The notes under the pieces: generated by a model
What the model saw: only the letters and a program-made list of their open reading frames with translations
Told to the model about the DNA's origin: nothing
Databases searched by the model: none
Shown: positions 1-7,715 of the stretch, piece after piece
Layout of the letters: the number at the start of each line of letters is the position of its first letter
Numbering within the stretch: the stretch's first letter is position 1
Made by a program: the position numbers and the translations under genes
Assembly: GCA_018644785.1 (NCBI GenBank)
Contig: JABGPV010000172.1
Location: forward strand, 1-11,031
Origin: Deltaproteobacteria bacterium
Lineage (GTDB): Bacteria > Desulfobacterota > DSM-4660 > Desulfatiglandales > Desulfatiglandaceae
DNA: 11,031 nucleotides
Reading direction: 5' to 3'

Positions 1-2
1 TG

Positions 3-3000
3 TGCCTTCTGATATTTACCGGGATCGGGTTTACACTCCGGACCCGCAAAGCATTTGAGCATGAGGAGAAACTAAAAGCCGAGCTCGAAAAAACAAACCT
101 AAACCTGGAAAAACGCATAGAACAGGAAGCCCTCCTCAAGGCCGAGATAGAGGAGGCAAACCGTCATCTGGAAAAACGCATTGCCGACCGGACCCAGGAG
201 TTGAACGCTTTGTCCGGGCAGGCGGACAGCCGGGCGCTCTTCGAGAAGGCCCAGAGCAATCTTGTGACGGCTCTCCAGGGGGAAAGCACCCTGGCCGATG
301 TGGCTTTTAGCGCCGTTACCGGTGTGGTGGAGTTTCTGAAGGCCCCCGTGGGCGCCATTTTTATCCAGACCGAAAAAGGGGACATGTCTCCCTATCTCCG
401 CCTGGCCGCGCAACCCCATGATTACATGGCCAACGCCCCCACCCGTTTCCCCCTCAATGAAGGCCTGGTGGGCCGGACCGCCGCCAGCGCCAAATCCATG
501 GTCACCGAACTCCCGGAAGGGAAAATGTATGTTTCCGCCGGCATCGGGGACATTCCCCTGGGGGTGGTTCATCATGTGCCGGCCGTCCACAAGGACCGGG
601 TGGTGGCGGTGCTGGAAATCGCAGACAGGGAAAGGTTGACCCACTACAACATGGAGTGGGTTGAGAAGGCCGCCGCCAACATTGCCACCGCCATTGTGCT
701 CACCCATGACCAGGACCAGTTAAAGGCGGTGTTCGAGCAGGTGACCGACAGCGAGCAGCAGGTGCGTCATATCCTGAATGCAGCGGGTGAAGGGGTTTAC
801 GGCGTTGATGCCGAAGGGGGGATCAGCTTCTGCAACCCGGCCGCCCTCAAGATTCTGGGCTACGACTCTGACGAGGAGCTGCTGGGCAAGAACCATCACG
901 AACTCCTCCATCATACCCGGCCGGACGGCAGCCCCTTCCCGGGTGAAGAATGCCCTTTGAGGGAGGCTCTCACTCTGGGCCGGCTGGTGACATTGCAGGA
1001 TGACCTTTTCTGGCGGGCTGACAATACGTCTTTTCCGGTGGACGTGAAGAGCAATCCCATTTTAGAGGACGAGGAGGTGACCGGGGCCGTCATTACATTT
1101 ATGGACATTACGGAGCGCAAGGCAGCCACCGAGGCGCTTCAAAACCAGTTGGAAAAACTGGCAAAAGCCCGCCGGGCCATGCTGAACATGATGAAAGACC
1201 TGGATGAGGAAAAGCAGAAAGCCGAAGGGGCCACCCAGGCCAAAAGCGATTTCCTGGCCAATATGAGCCACGAGATCCGCACCCCCATGAACGCCATTAT
1301 CGGCATGGGCCATCTGGCGCTCAAGACCGATCTGGACCCCAAGCAGCATGACTACCTTGTGAAAATCCATTCAAGCGCCCAGGCCCTGCTCGGCATCATC
1401 AACGACATTCTGGATTTCAGCAAGATCGAAGCCGGCAAGATGGACATGGAAATCATCGATTTCAGTCTGGACCAGGCCCTGGACAACGTGGCCAATCTGG
1501 TGGGGGTCAAATCCCAGGAAAAGGGGCTGGAGCTGTTGCTGAAAGTGGACCCGGATCTGCCAAACGACCTTCAAGGGGACCCCCTGCGCCTGGGCCAGGT
1601 ACTGGTCAATCTCTCCAACAACGCGGTGAAATTTACCGAAGAAGGAGAGATTGTCATCTCCGCCGGTCTGATGGAAATGGTGGATGGACAGGCAAAGGTG
1701 CGGTTCGGTGTGCGGGATACGGGCATCGGGCTCACCGAGGAACAGCGGGGAAAACTCTTTCAGGCCTTCAGCCAGGCCGACGCTTCCACCACCCGTAAAT
1801 ATGGCGGTACCGGGCTGGGGCTGACCATCAGCAAACGCCTGGTGGAGATGATGGGGGGCGAGATCTGGGTGGAGAGCGAACCCGGGGTGGGGAGCGAGTT
1901 TATCTTTACGGCCATGTTGGGTGTGGGGGAGGCTCAACAAAAGGAGACCTTACAGCCCGGCCCGGATCTCAAAGGGATCAAGGTGCTGGTGGTGGACGAT
2001 AACGATACCAGTCGTGAAATCCTGGAGGATATGCTCACTTCCATGTCCTTTGATGTGACCCTTGCCGCCAGCGGGCAGGAAGGGCTGGCGGAACTTGAAA
2101 AGGCGGACTTGGAAGGTCCCTTTGACCTGGTGTTCATGGATTGGAAGATGCCGGGCATGGATGGGCTTACGGCTTCTGAGAAAATCAAGAATCATCCTGA
2201 GCTCACACAAAAGCCTAAAGTTATTATGGTAACCGCCTACGGCCGTGAAGAAATCATGAACCAGGCGGATCAGATTGGCCTGGACGGATTCCTGATCAAG
2301 CCGGTGACCCCTTCCATTCTGTTGGACGCTGCCATGGCCGCCTTTGGAAAAGAGGCGTCCGGCAGCCGCCACAGGCTGGGACCAGGCGGTGAACCGGAAG
2401 AAACGGCGGCCATCAGGGGCGCTCAAGTGCTGCTGGTGGAGGACAACGAGATCAACCAGGAGGTGGCCCAGGAGATCCTGGGAGGCTCGGGTCTTACGGT
2501 TACCACTGTCGGAGACGGAAAGGAGGCGGTGGAGGCGGTGCAGGCGGCCAATTTCCACGCAGTCCTCATGGATATCCAGATGCCGGTCATGGACGGGTAC
2601 GCCGCCTCCATTGAAATACGCAAGGATAAGCGCTTTGACGACATGCCCATCATCGCTATGACAGCCAATGCCATGGCCGGCGACAAAGAAAAGGCCCTGG
2701 AAGCTGGCATGAACGACCATGTGCCCAAGCCCATTGATGTGGCGCAACTTTTCTCGTGCCTGGCCACGTGGATCAAACCGGGAGTGCGGGGATTTGAGCC
2801 CAAGGTGGGCGACACCTCAAAACCCCTCGAAGCAGCACCCGCCCCACCAAAGGATCAGCTTCCCGAAACCATTGAGGGCATCAACCTGAAAGAGGGGCTC
2901 ATGCGGGTGGGGGGGAACGCCAAGCTGTATCGCAGCCTCCTCATGAAGCTTAGGGACGACTACGCAAAAACGGATCAAGAGATCGCCGGTCAGTTGAAAT

Positions 3001-3467
3001 CAGGAGAGGCCGGGGAAGCAGAGCGTCTGGCCCACAGCATCAAGGGCGTGGCCGGGAATGTGGGCGCAACAGCCCTCCATGAAGCCGGGGCAGTGCTGGA
3101 ACACGCCATCAATCAAGGCGAGGCGGATACCTATGAAGAGAATATTTCTGATTTCGGCAAAGTGCTGAAGGATGTTATAATGGCTCTGGGGGTGCTGGGT
3201 GGAGAAGAAAAGGAAACCCCTGGTTCAGATAAAGCGGGTCCAGAAGCCAGCTCCGATGAATTGGCTGCTGCGTTGGAAGAACTGGTCCCCCATCTCAAGA
3301 CCCGGAAACCAAAACCGTCCAAGGCAGCCATGGTAAGAATCAAGGAACTCAAGTGGCCGTCTCAATTCAGTATCGAAATGGCCGACCTGGACCGGTTCAT
3401 AAAAAAATACAAGTTCAAGGAGGCCCTGCCCGTGGTGGAGGCGCTTCAAGCCAGATTGAAAGGTTAG
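3..3467 (+). CDS. Hybrid sensor histidine kinase (GAF-PAS-HisKA-HATPase-REC-REC-HPt), 5' partial
   Basis: The frame is open to the window edge, so the true start lies upstream; the TTG at 201 is internal. In order I see: the end of a transmembrane helix ([15 protein letters not shown], nt 6-50); a coiled coil with a repeated LEKRI motif (about 85-215); a GAF domain (about 230-700); a PAS domain (about 765-1110, ending in DITERK); HisKA with SHEIRTPMN and the phospho-accepting His at 1269-1271; a HATPase with N box (NLSNNAVKF), DTGIGL and GGTGLGL; REC1 (about 1975-2340, Asp in FMDWKMPG); REC2 (about 2425-2770, Asp in LMDIQMP); and an HPt with AHSIKG, His at 3033-3035. After the HPt comes a tail of about 65 residues rich in Lys and Arg. 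All catalytic residues are present, so this should be an active inner-membrane phosphorelay kinase. The input ligand is unknown. The HPt could pass phosphate to the regulators at 6123 and 7325. Confidence 0.95.
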   Translation, partial: CLLIFTGIGFTLRTRKAFEHEEKLKAELEKTNLNLEKRIEQEALLKAEIEEANRHLEKRIADRTQELNALSGQADSRALFEKAQSNLVTALQGESTLADVAFSAVTGVVEFLKAPVGAIFIQTEKGDMSPYLRLAAQPHDYMANAPTRFPLNEGLVGRTAASAKSMVTELPEGKMYVSAGIGDIPLGVVHHVPAVHKDRVVAVLEIADRERLTHYNMEWVEKAAANIATAIVLTHDQDQLKAVFEQVTDSEQQVRHILNAAGEGVYGVDAEGGISFCNPAALKILGYDSDEELLGKNHHELLHHTRPDGSPFPGEECPLREALTLGRLVTLQDDLFWRADNTSFPVDVKSNPILEDEEVTGAVITFMDITERKAATEALQNQLEKLAKARRAMLNMMKDLDEEKQKAEGATQAKSDFLANMSHEIRTPMNAIIGMGHLALKTDLDPKQHDYLVKIHSSAQALLGIINDILDFSKIEAGKMDMEIIDFSLDQALDNVANLVGVKSQEKGLELLLKVDPDLPNDLQGDPLRLGQVLVNLSNNAVKFTEEGEIVISAGLMEMVDGQAKVRFGVRDTGIGLTEEQRGKLFQAFSQADASTTRKYGGTGLGLTISKRLVEMMGGEIWVESEPGVGSEFIFTAMLGVGEAQQKETLQPGPDLKGIKVLVVDDNDTSREILEDMLTSMSFDVTLAASGQEGLAELEKADLEGPFDLVFMDWKMPGMDGLTASEKIKNHPELTQKPKVIMVTAYGREEIMNQADQIGLDGFLIKPVTPSILLDAAMAAFGKEASGSRHRLGPGGEPEETAAIRGAQVLLVEDNEINQEVAQEILGGSGLTVTTVGDGKEAVEAVQAANFHAVLMDIQMPVMDGYAASIEIRKDKRFDDMPIIAMTANAMAGDKEKALEAGMNDHVPKPIDVAQLFSCLATWIKPGVRGFEPKVGDTSKPLEAAPAPPKDQLPETIEGINLKEGLMRVGGNAKLYRSLLMKLRDDYAKTDQEIAGQLKSGEAGEAERLAHSIKGVAGNVGATALHEAGAVLEHAINQGEADTYEENISDFGKVLKDVIMALGVLGGEEKETPGSDKAGPEASSDELAAALEELVPHLKTRKPKPSKAAMVRIKELKWPSQFSIEMADLDRFIKKYKFKEALPVVEALQARLKG

Positions 3468-3477
3468 TGTGGATGAT

Positions 3478-3512
3478 CCCTTTCCCGCTGGTCATCCGAT
3501 GAACGGAAAGGG
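3478..3512 (+). terminator. Hairpin just after the hybrid kinase, possible terminator
   Basis: CCCTTTCCCG pairs with CGGAAAGGG with one bulged base, and inside the loop TCAT pairs with ATGA, giving a long two-part stem starting 10 nt after the kinase stop codon. There is no U-tract after it (the following bases are TGAAAAATAAAT), so it may be a transcript-end stabiliser or a weak terminator rather than a classic intrinsic one. Confidence 0.45.
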
Positions 3513-3520
3513 TGAAAAAT

Positions 3521-3577
3521 AAATCTCCCGTTATGTTGAGATATTTAAGTTGAAATCTCCCGGTTATTCGTGATATT
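3521..3577 (+). repeat. Imperfect 25-nt direct repeat, period 32, upstream of the ATPase gene
   Basis: Copy 1 (3521-3545) and copy 2 (3553-3577) both begin AAATCTCCCG and end in GATATT, with a few substitutions and one indel-like shift between. The second copy overlaps the candidate promoter of the ATPase gene, so the pair could be a regulator binding site. No known operator is recognised. Confidence 0.5.
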
Positions 3578-3579
3578 AT
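3550..3579 (+). promoter_or_regulatory. Candidate sigma70 promoter for the ATPase gene
   Basis: TTGAAA at 3550-3555 (5/6 to the -35 consensus) is followed by GATATT at 3572-3577 (16-nt spacer) or TATTAT at 3574-3579 (18-nt spacer). It lies about 40 nt upstream of the ATG at 3616, in an AT-rich gap after the kinase hairpin. Confidence 0.4.
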
Positions 3580-3615
3580 TGCCTGTAATGACTTATTTGT
3601 AGGGGGAGGTGAAAG

Positions 3616-4935
3616 ATGCTCAGCAAAGAGGAAATTTTTGAAGTTCTGTTGGACTGGAATTATTGGGACAAGCCTTTACCTGCGACGGTAAGTCGTCCTC
3701 TTTATGAAAATGAAATGGCGAAAAAGGCGACCTCAGGTGAAATTCTCATCCTTAAGGGCGTCAGGCGATCCGGAAAATCAACGCTCCTTATCAACGAGAT
3801 AAAGAGGCTCACCGAATCAGCCCTTGATCTTCGAGACATCCTGTACGTCAATTTTGAAGATCCTCGCTTTAACAACCATCTCACACTGGAACTCATGGAG
3901 AGGATCAAAGATGTCTTTCTGGAATTTGTTGGCCCTGGCAGAAAACCGGTGCTTATGCTGGACGAGGTGCAGAACATTCCAGTATGGGAAAAATGGGTAC
4001 TCAAAGAATACGGACTGAATCAGTCCCGAATCTATGTCACAGGGTCAAGCTCGGCGCTGCTCAGCAAGGAGATCGGCACAGCCCTCACTGGACGTTATCT
4101 GGACATCGAGGTTTTTCCATTAAGTTTCAGTGAATTTTTGCATTTCAACAACCTCACAACCAAAACAACCGCGGACCGGATTCGAAAGCGCACCCGCATC
4201 AATAAGCTATTCAGCCGGTTCATGGAACAAGGTGGGTTTCCAAAATTATTTGAAATTGAAGACGCTGATGTGAAACGCGATCTTCTTAAGAGCTATTTTG
4301 ATTCCATTTTGCTTCGGGATATTGTCGCCAGGCATCAACTGTCAAATTACCGAACGCTTGAGGATATGGCGACATTTTTGCTGGCCAATATAGCCTGTAT
4401 CAGCTCCACTAACAAACTCAAGAACCATTTTTCCATTTCCTTTGACACTGCAAAAGACTATACCGGCTATCTTGAGGATGCCTTCCTGATCTTTCAGCTT
4501 CGTCGTTTTGCCTGGTCCGTCAAAAAGCAGATTGCCAATCCCAGAAAATTTTATTCCATTGACACCGGTTTATCCAACCGGGTTTCTTTTCAGGTCGGGG
4601 CCCGAAAAGCACAAAACATCGAAAACATCGTTTTTCTTGAACTGCTTCGCCGAAAACAGGATGTCTTTTATTTTAAAACAAAAACTGATCGTGAAGTGGA
4701 TTTCGTGATAAAGCGAGGGGCGCAGGTGGTCGAACTGATTCAGGTTTGCTATTCCATTGAGGATGAACAGACCCGAAAGCGCGAAATAGCCGCCCTGAAG
4801 GCGGCAAGCCGTGAACTGGAGAGTGATATTGCCATCCCGTGTACCCTTCTGACCATGGATAAAGAAGAAGAAATGGATATACCTGGCTTCAAGATTAATG
4901 TTCGAAACCTCATTGACTGGCTTCTTTTCCCCTGA
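3616..4935 (+). CDS. AAA_14/DUF4143 family ATPase
   Basis: A 439-residue P-loop ATPase of the common family with an N-terminal AAA_14 domain and a C-terminal DUF4143 domain. Walker A is GVRRSGKST (residues 48-56) and Walker B is LMLDEVQ with Asp116-Glu117. The TGSSSALLSKE segment near residue 140 fits the sensor region. The C-terminal part has the family features SIDTGLSNRV and EVDFVIKRG followed by ELIQVCY, a nuclease-like fold of the PD-(D/E)XK type with an incomplete active site. The start is supported by GGGGGAGG about 6 nt upstream. Family members are abundant in bacteria and archaea, often near toxin-antitoxin genes or in variable regions, and their role is not established. The gene is much more AT-rich than the kinase (20 of 60 bases are G or C at 4621-4680), which suggests separate ancestry. 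It is probably monocistronic. Confidence 0.92.
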   Translation: MLSKEEIFEVLLDWNYWDKPLPATVSRPLYENEMAKKATSGEILILKGVRRSGKSTLLINEIKRLTESALDLRDILYVNFEDPRFNNHLTLELMERIKDVFLEFVGPGRKPVLMLDEVQNIPVWEKWVLKEYGLNQSRIYVTGSSSALLSKEIGTALTGRYLDIEVFPLSFSEFLHFNNLTTKTTADRIRKRTRINKLFSRFMEQGGFPKLFEIEDADVKRDLLKSYFDSILLRDIVARHQLSNYRTLEDMATFLLANIACISSTNKLKNHFSISFDTAKDYTGYLEDAFLIFQLRRFAWSVKKQIANPRKFYSIDTGLSNRVSFQVGARKAQNIENIVFLELLRRKQDVFYFKTKTDREVDFVIKRGAQVVELIQVCYSIEDEQTRKREIAALKAASRELESDIAIPCTLLTMDKEEEMDIPGFKINVRNLIDWLLFP

Positions 4936-5098
4936 GCTGTTTGTAAACCGGAATATGAAGACAGGAGAAGCCATTTTCTGCCGGGTGGTGTTTCCCCATC
5001 TTGAAAACTCTTCGGTTGGCGGAGCGCTTTGATTGAAAATTATCTGGTTATACCGATAAAGTGGTTGCAGAAAATCTAAATATACCGAAAAATTGGGG

Positions 5099-5107
5099 TG
5101 ATATAAT
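5099..5107 (+). promoter_or_regulatory. Extended -10 element upstream of the toxin-antitoxin operon
   Basis: TGATATAAT is a perfect extended -10 (TG, one base, TATAAT). No -35 hexamer is visible at the proper distance, which extended -10 promoters do not strictly need. It would give a leader of about 125 nt before the antitoxin start. It may be a secondary promoter or chance in AT-rich DNA. Confidence 0.3.
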
Positions 5108-5176
5108 TCTGAAGACATTATAACAGCATTGCATGAAACAAAAACAGCCTCAGAGGAACGTGCAATGAAAATAAGG

Positions 5177-5205
5177 TTGCATTACGATGGCAGTATGATT
5201 ATAAT
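5177..5205 (+). promoter_or_regulatory. Candidate promoter of the toxin-antitoxin operon
   Basis: TTGCAT (5177-5182), a 17-nt spacer and a perfect TATAAT (5200-5205) lie so that transcription would start near 5212, about 30 nt before the antitoxin ATG. The -10 hexamer sits inside the four-fold ATGAT repeat, which fits autorepression by the antitoxin-toxin complex. Confidence 0.5.
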
Positions 5206-5226
5206 GATCAGCATGATCAATATGAT
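5195..5226 (+). repeat. Four ATGAT repeats, period 9, with TGATCA palindrome pair: candidate toxin-antitoxin operator
   Basis: ATGAT occurs at 5195, 5204, 5213 and 5222, exactly 9 nt apart. Two palindromic TGATCA hexamers (5205-5210 and 5214-5219) separated by GCA form a larger inverted repeat at the centre. The array covers the -10 and expected start site just upstream of the ribosome-binding site CAGGAGG (5228-5234). Phd/VapB-type antitoxins bind palindromes in their own promoters, so this is a natural operator candidate. Confidence 0.5.
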
Positions 5227-5241
5227 TCAGGAGGTTCATTT

Positions 5242-5496
5242 ATGAGGCAATCGATTTCAGCCGTTGAAGCGCGGCAAAAGTTAGGCGAGCTCTTGAACAG
5301 GGTGGCCTTACGAAGGGAAGAAATCATCATTGAACGGGCTGGTAAAAAAATTGCCCGATTGTTACCCATAGAAAGTAAAGCATCACGCCCAAGGGGCAAA
5401 CTTGATTTTCGTAAGGCTGCAGGGCTCGGAAAAGGAATCTGGAAAGATATGGACGTTGATGAATACCTGCGACGGGAACGTGACCAATGGGTTTAA
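5242..5496 (+). CDS. Phd/YefM-type antitoxin of a VapBC-like module
   Basis: An 84-residue protein whose N-terminus (SISAVEARQKLGELLNRV) and GKKIARLLPI segment match the Phd/YefM antitoxin fold: an N-terminal DNA-binding domain followed by a flexible C-terminal tail that would wrap the toxin. The tail (DMDVDEYLRRERDQW, acidic and aromatic) is typical of the toxin-neutralising segment. The start is well supported by CAGGAGG at 5228-5234, 7 nt upstream. Its last 10 nt overlap the toxin gene, so the two are translationally coupled. It should bind and inhibit the PIN toxin and repress its own promoter through the ATGAT array upstream. Family assignment is from sequence; activity is inferred. Confidence 0.9.
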   Translation: MRQSISAVEARQKLGELLNRVALRREEIIIERAGKKIARLLPIESKASRPRGKLDFRKAAGLGKGIWKDMDVDEYLRRERDQWV

Positions 5497-5921
5497 ACCT
5501 TGAATCCGGGGATATCATTTTCCTTGATACTGCGCCGTTTATATATTTTTTCGAACAGCATCCTGACTATTTTCCTGCTTTGGAAATCTTTTTCGACCAG
5601 TTATATAGAACCAATGCCCAGGCCATTACATCAATCATCACGTATATCGAGTTAACCACTCATCCCGCTCGCCAGGGGAAGAAGCAATTGGTCCGCAAGT
5701 ACCGTGACTACCTGTCAAATTCTGAGAACATAAGCCTTTTTTCCCTTGATATGGACATTGCAGACCATGTTGTTGAATTGCGGTCGAAGTACCATTTCAA
5801 GACTCCGGACGCTATCCAACTTGGTACAGCCGTTGCCTGTGGTGCCGATTATATCGTGACAAATGACAAGGCATGGCAAAGCTTTGAAGGGATAGAAGTT
5901 GTCCTTGTTGGGGATTTATAG
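5487..5921 (+). CDS. PIN-domain ribonuclease toxin, VapC-like
   Basis: A 144-residue PIN domain with all four expected acidic residues: Asp14 in IIFLDTAPF, Glu55 in TYIELTTHP, Asp108 in KTPDAIQLG and Asp127 in IVTNDKAW. PIN toxins of this type are metal-dependent RNases that cleave specific RNAs (tRNA or rRNA in characterised cases); the target here cannot be read from sequence. The ATG at 5487 lies inside the antitoxin gene (10-nt overlap), which favours coupled synthesis with antitoxin made first. The length is normal and the frame is intact, so the toxin looks functional. Its stop codon is only 8 nt from the start of the kinase-tail remnant, placing a recombination junction right at the end of the module. 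Confidence 0.92.
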   Translation: MGLNLESGDIIFLDTAPFIYFFEQHPDYFPALEIFFDQLYRTNAQAITSIITYIELTTHPARQGKKQLVRKYRDYLSNSENISLFSLDMDIADHVVELRSKYHFKTPDAIQLGTAVACGADYIVTNDKAWQSFEGIEVVLVGDL

Positions 5922-5929
5922 ATCAATGA

Positions 5930-6112
5930 ATCCGTAATCTGAAAACCCGTAAACCGAAACCCTGCAAGGAGGTTATGGTCAAAATTAAATTATGCCAAAG
6001 TCCGTCGGTATGTACCATCGAAATGGCTGATTTGGAACGGCTTGTCAAGAAATACAAATTCAAGGAGGCCATCCCCCTGGTGGAGGCCCTCCAAAGTAAA
6101 CTGAAAGGATAG
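5930..6112 (+). pseudogene. Remnant of a second hybrid kinase: C-terminal tail only
   Basis: The frame 5930-6112 has no start codon in a good context (an in-frame TGA lies at 5927-5929) but encodes a 60-residue segment aligned to the last 60 residues of the kinase ending at 3467. Shared stretches include [22 protein letters not shown] and VEAL, ending LKG then stop in both. Aligned DNA is clearly diverged, roughly 70% by eye, so this is the tail of an old paralogue rather than a recent copy. An internal ATG at 5975 has AAGGAGG in front but only 2 nt away, too close for normal initiation, though a 45-residue product cannot be excluded. The remnant ends 10 nt before the regulator at 6123 and supplies its Shine-Dalgarno region, which may explain why it was kept. 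Confidence 0.8.
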
Positions 6113-6516
6113 GTGCATTTAAATGAAAGCCTTATCGGATTGTACCGTGCTGGTGGTGGATGATACGGAAGCCAATGTGGACATTTTGGTGGATGCGCTG
6201 GGAGAACTCTATGATGTCTCGGTGGCCATGGATGGCCGAGAGGCCATGGAAACCGTGGCCGATGAACCGCCGGACCTGATTTTATTGGACATCATGATGC
6301 CGGAGATGGACGGGTATGAAGTGTGCCAAAGATTGAAAGGTCATGAGCGCTACGCCAAAATTCCCATTATTTTCCTGACGGCGCTTACTGAAATTGAAAA
6401 CAAGACCAAAGGGTTTCAGCTGGGGGCTGTGGATTACATCACCAAGCCCTTTGAAATTGCAGAGGTCAAAGCCCGCGTACAGACCCACCTGAAACTGGCT
6501 CTGGCGGAGTGGGAAC
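6098..6516 (+). repeat. Copy 1 of the duplicated leader plus receiver-domain unit
   Basis: From AAACTGAAAGG at 6098 through the end of the receiver domain this segment matches 7301-7715 closely. The encoded receivers differ at about 18 of the first 128 residues in my hand alignment. The matching leader derives from the kinase tail and carries the ribosome-binding site of the regulator. Similarity fades after about 6510. Confidence 0.85.
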
Positions 6517-7283
6517 TTCAGGATTTGGTGGTGAAAACCCTGGGAGGCGCCATCGAGGTCCTCACTGAAATTCTGTCCGTCGCCAATCCCACAGCCTTCA
6601 GCCGCACATCTCGATTGAAACGCCATGCAAATGCCTTGATGGCAGCCTTTAACCTGAAGGACTTCTGGCAGATTCGGATGGCCGCCATGCTGAGCCAAAT
6701 CGGTTGTATCGCCGTGTCGCCGGACACCATTGAGAAGATTTTCCGGGGACAGAACGTGTTGGTTAAGGAGAGGGAACGCTACGACCGGCACCCCCAGATC
6801 GGGTATGAACTGATCCGCAAAATTCCAAGGTTAACGGAGGTGGCTGAAATCATAGCACGCCAGCAGGACCTCCAAAAGAAAACCGGATTTAAGGGAGATG
6901 AGCAGGTACCGCGCCTGATTCAAATCGGGAGTCAGATTCTGAAGCTGGTACTGGCGTATGAGAAGCTGACTTACAGCGGAAAGAGTTCGGTTGACGCCAT
7001 GACCGAGCTGAAACAAAGTGAAGGGGAATACAGCCCCAAACTCCTGGAAAAATTTTCCCAGATTGTGGAGCGTGAACCGCAACCGGCTAAAATGGATGTC
7101 CGAAAAATTTCTCCCCGGGATGTGACGGTGGGTATGGTCCTTGCCAAAGATATCATCACGAGCAGTGGATCGGTGCTCGTGAAGGCGGGTACCCAAATTA
7201 ACCCGTTTCTGTTTGAAATCCTGCATAATTCCTCCAAATCGGAATACAGCGAGGACACCTTTGAGGTGTTTGTCCCCGCCTGA
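6123..7283 (+). CDS. Response regulator: receiver plus non-catalytic HD-like domain
   Basis: Residues 1-125 form a complete receiver: acidic pair Asp13-Asp14, phospho-accepting Asp56, Thr86 and Lys108. The second half resembles an HD-GYP fold in layout but lacks the catalytic motifs. Where active enzymes have LHDIGKVGVPD this protein has LSQIGCIAVSPD, and the HQEKWNGSGYP-type loop is replaced by RQQDLQKKTGF; one His is kept in DRHPQIGYELI. A C-terminal segment, VGMVLAKDIITSSGSVLVKAGTQI (shown only to identify it: GMVLAKD and VKAGTQI are the key parts), is shared with many HD-GYP and HDOD regulators. It probably acts as a phosphorylation-controlled binding or scaffold protein rather than a phosphodiesterase. 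AGGATAGG about 8 nt upstream is the ribosome-binding site. The next gene starts 41 nt downstream, so co-transcription is likely. Confidence 0.9.
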   Translation: MKALSDCTVLVVDDTEANVDILVDALGELYDVSVAMDGREAMETVADEPPDLILLDIMMPEMDGYEVCQRLKGHERYAKIPIIFLTALTEIENKTKGFQLGAVDYITKPFEIAEVKARVQTHLKLALAEWELQDLVVKTLGGAIEVLTEILSVANPTAFSRTSRLKRHANALMAAFNLKDFWQIRMAAMLSQIGCIAVSPDTIEKIFRGQNVLVKERERYDRHPQIGYELIRKIPRLTEVAEIIARQQDLQKKTGFKGDEQVPRLIQIGSQILKLVLAYEKLTYSGKSSVDAMTELKQSEGEYSPKLLEKFSQIVEREPQPAKMDVRKISPRDVTVGMVLAKDIITSSGSVLVKAGTQINPFLFEILHNSSKSEYSEDTFEVFVPA

Positions 7284-7300
7284 TGGAGATTCTTTAAAGA

Positions 7301-7715
7301 AAACTGAAAGGTAGGTAACATTTTATGAAAGAACTTTCGGATTGCACCGTGCTGGTGGTGGACGATACGGAAGCCAATGTGGATATCCTGGTGGATGCGC
7401 TGGGAGAACTCTATGATGTTTCGGTGGCCATGGACGGCCGGGAAGCCGTTGAAACGGTAGAGGCAGAAGCACCCGACCTGATCCTTCTGGACATCATGAT
7501 GCCGGAGATGGACGGCTATGAGGTCTGCGAGACATTGAAGGCCGATCATCGCTACACCAAAATCCCTATTATTTTTCTCACGGCGCTCACGGAAATCGAG
7601 AACAAGACCAGAGGGTTTCAGATGGGGGCCGTGGATTATATCACCAAGCCCTTTGAAATTACCGAGGTTCAGGCCCGCGTGAAGACGCATCTTTCCCTGG
7701 TGCTTGCCGGCCGGG
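7301..7715 (+). repeat. Copy 2 of the duplicated leader plus receiver-domain unit
   Basis: This copy begins with AAACTGAAAGG (7301-7311), 24 nt before the start codon at 7325; the same element is 25 nt before the start at 6123. One base is missing compared with copy 1, so the old kinase stop codon is no longer in frame and only its nucleotide trace and the AGGT ribosome-binding core survive. Confidence 0.8.

Larger units (their letters stand above)
4936..5241. other. AT-rich gap between ATPase and antitoxin genes
   Basis: This 306-nt gap has no convincing gene. It holds a pair of similar segments with period 32 (TATACCGATAAAGTGG at 5049-5064 and TATACCGAAAAATTGG at 5081-5096), an extended -10 element at 5099-5107, and the toxin-antitoxin promoter and operator (described separately). 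Two short frames look faintly protein-like: one at 5037-5126 includes NIPKNWGDII, and one at 5102-5245 includes EDIITALHE. They overlap in different frames and match nothing I recognise, so at most they are relics of a decayed gene. Confidence 0.5.

Noticed and set aside
201..203. TTG as the start of the hybrid kinase
   Set aside because: The same frame continues without stop to the window edge and encodes the end of a membrane helix and a coiled coil, so the real start lies upstream.
1950..2747. Long open frame on the minus strand across the two receivers of the kinase
   Set aside because: It is antisense to well-supported domains, has shadow-like His/Arg-rich composition and no recognisable domain.
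4570..5118. 182-residue minus-strand frame over the end of the ATPase gene
   Set aside because: It is antisense to conserved DUF4143 sequence; no domain, promoter or ribosome-binding site supports it.
5165..5245. 26-codon leader ORF overlapping the antitoxin start
   Set aside because: It spans the likely promoter and operator, has Met/Ile repeats caused by the ATGAT array, and is best explained as chance.
3290..6112. Kinase tail repeats as attachment-site duplications flanking an integrated island
   Set aside because: The two copies are too diverged (about 70% by eye over 175 nt) for recent att duplication, and no integrase gene lies between them; an old paralogue remnant explains them better.
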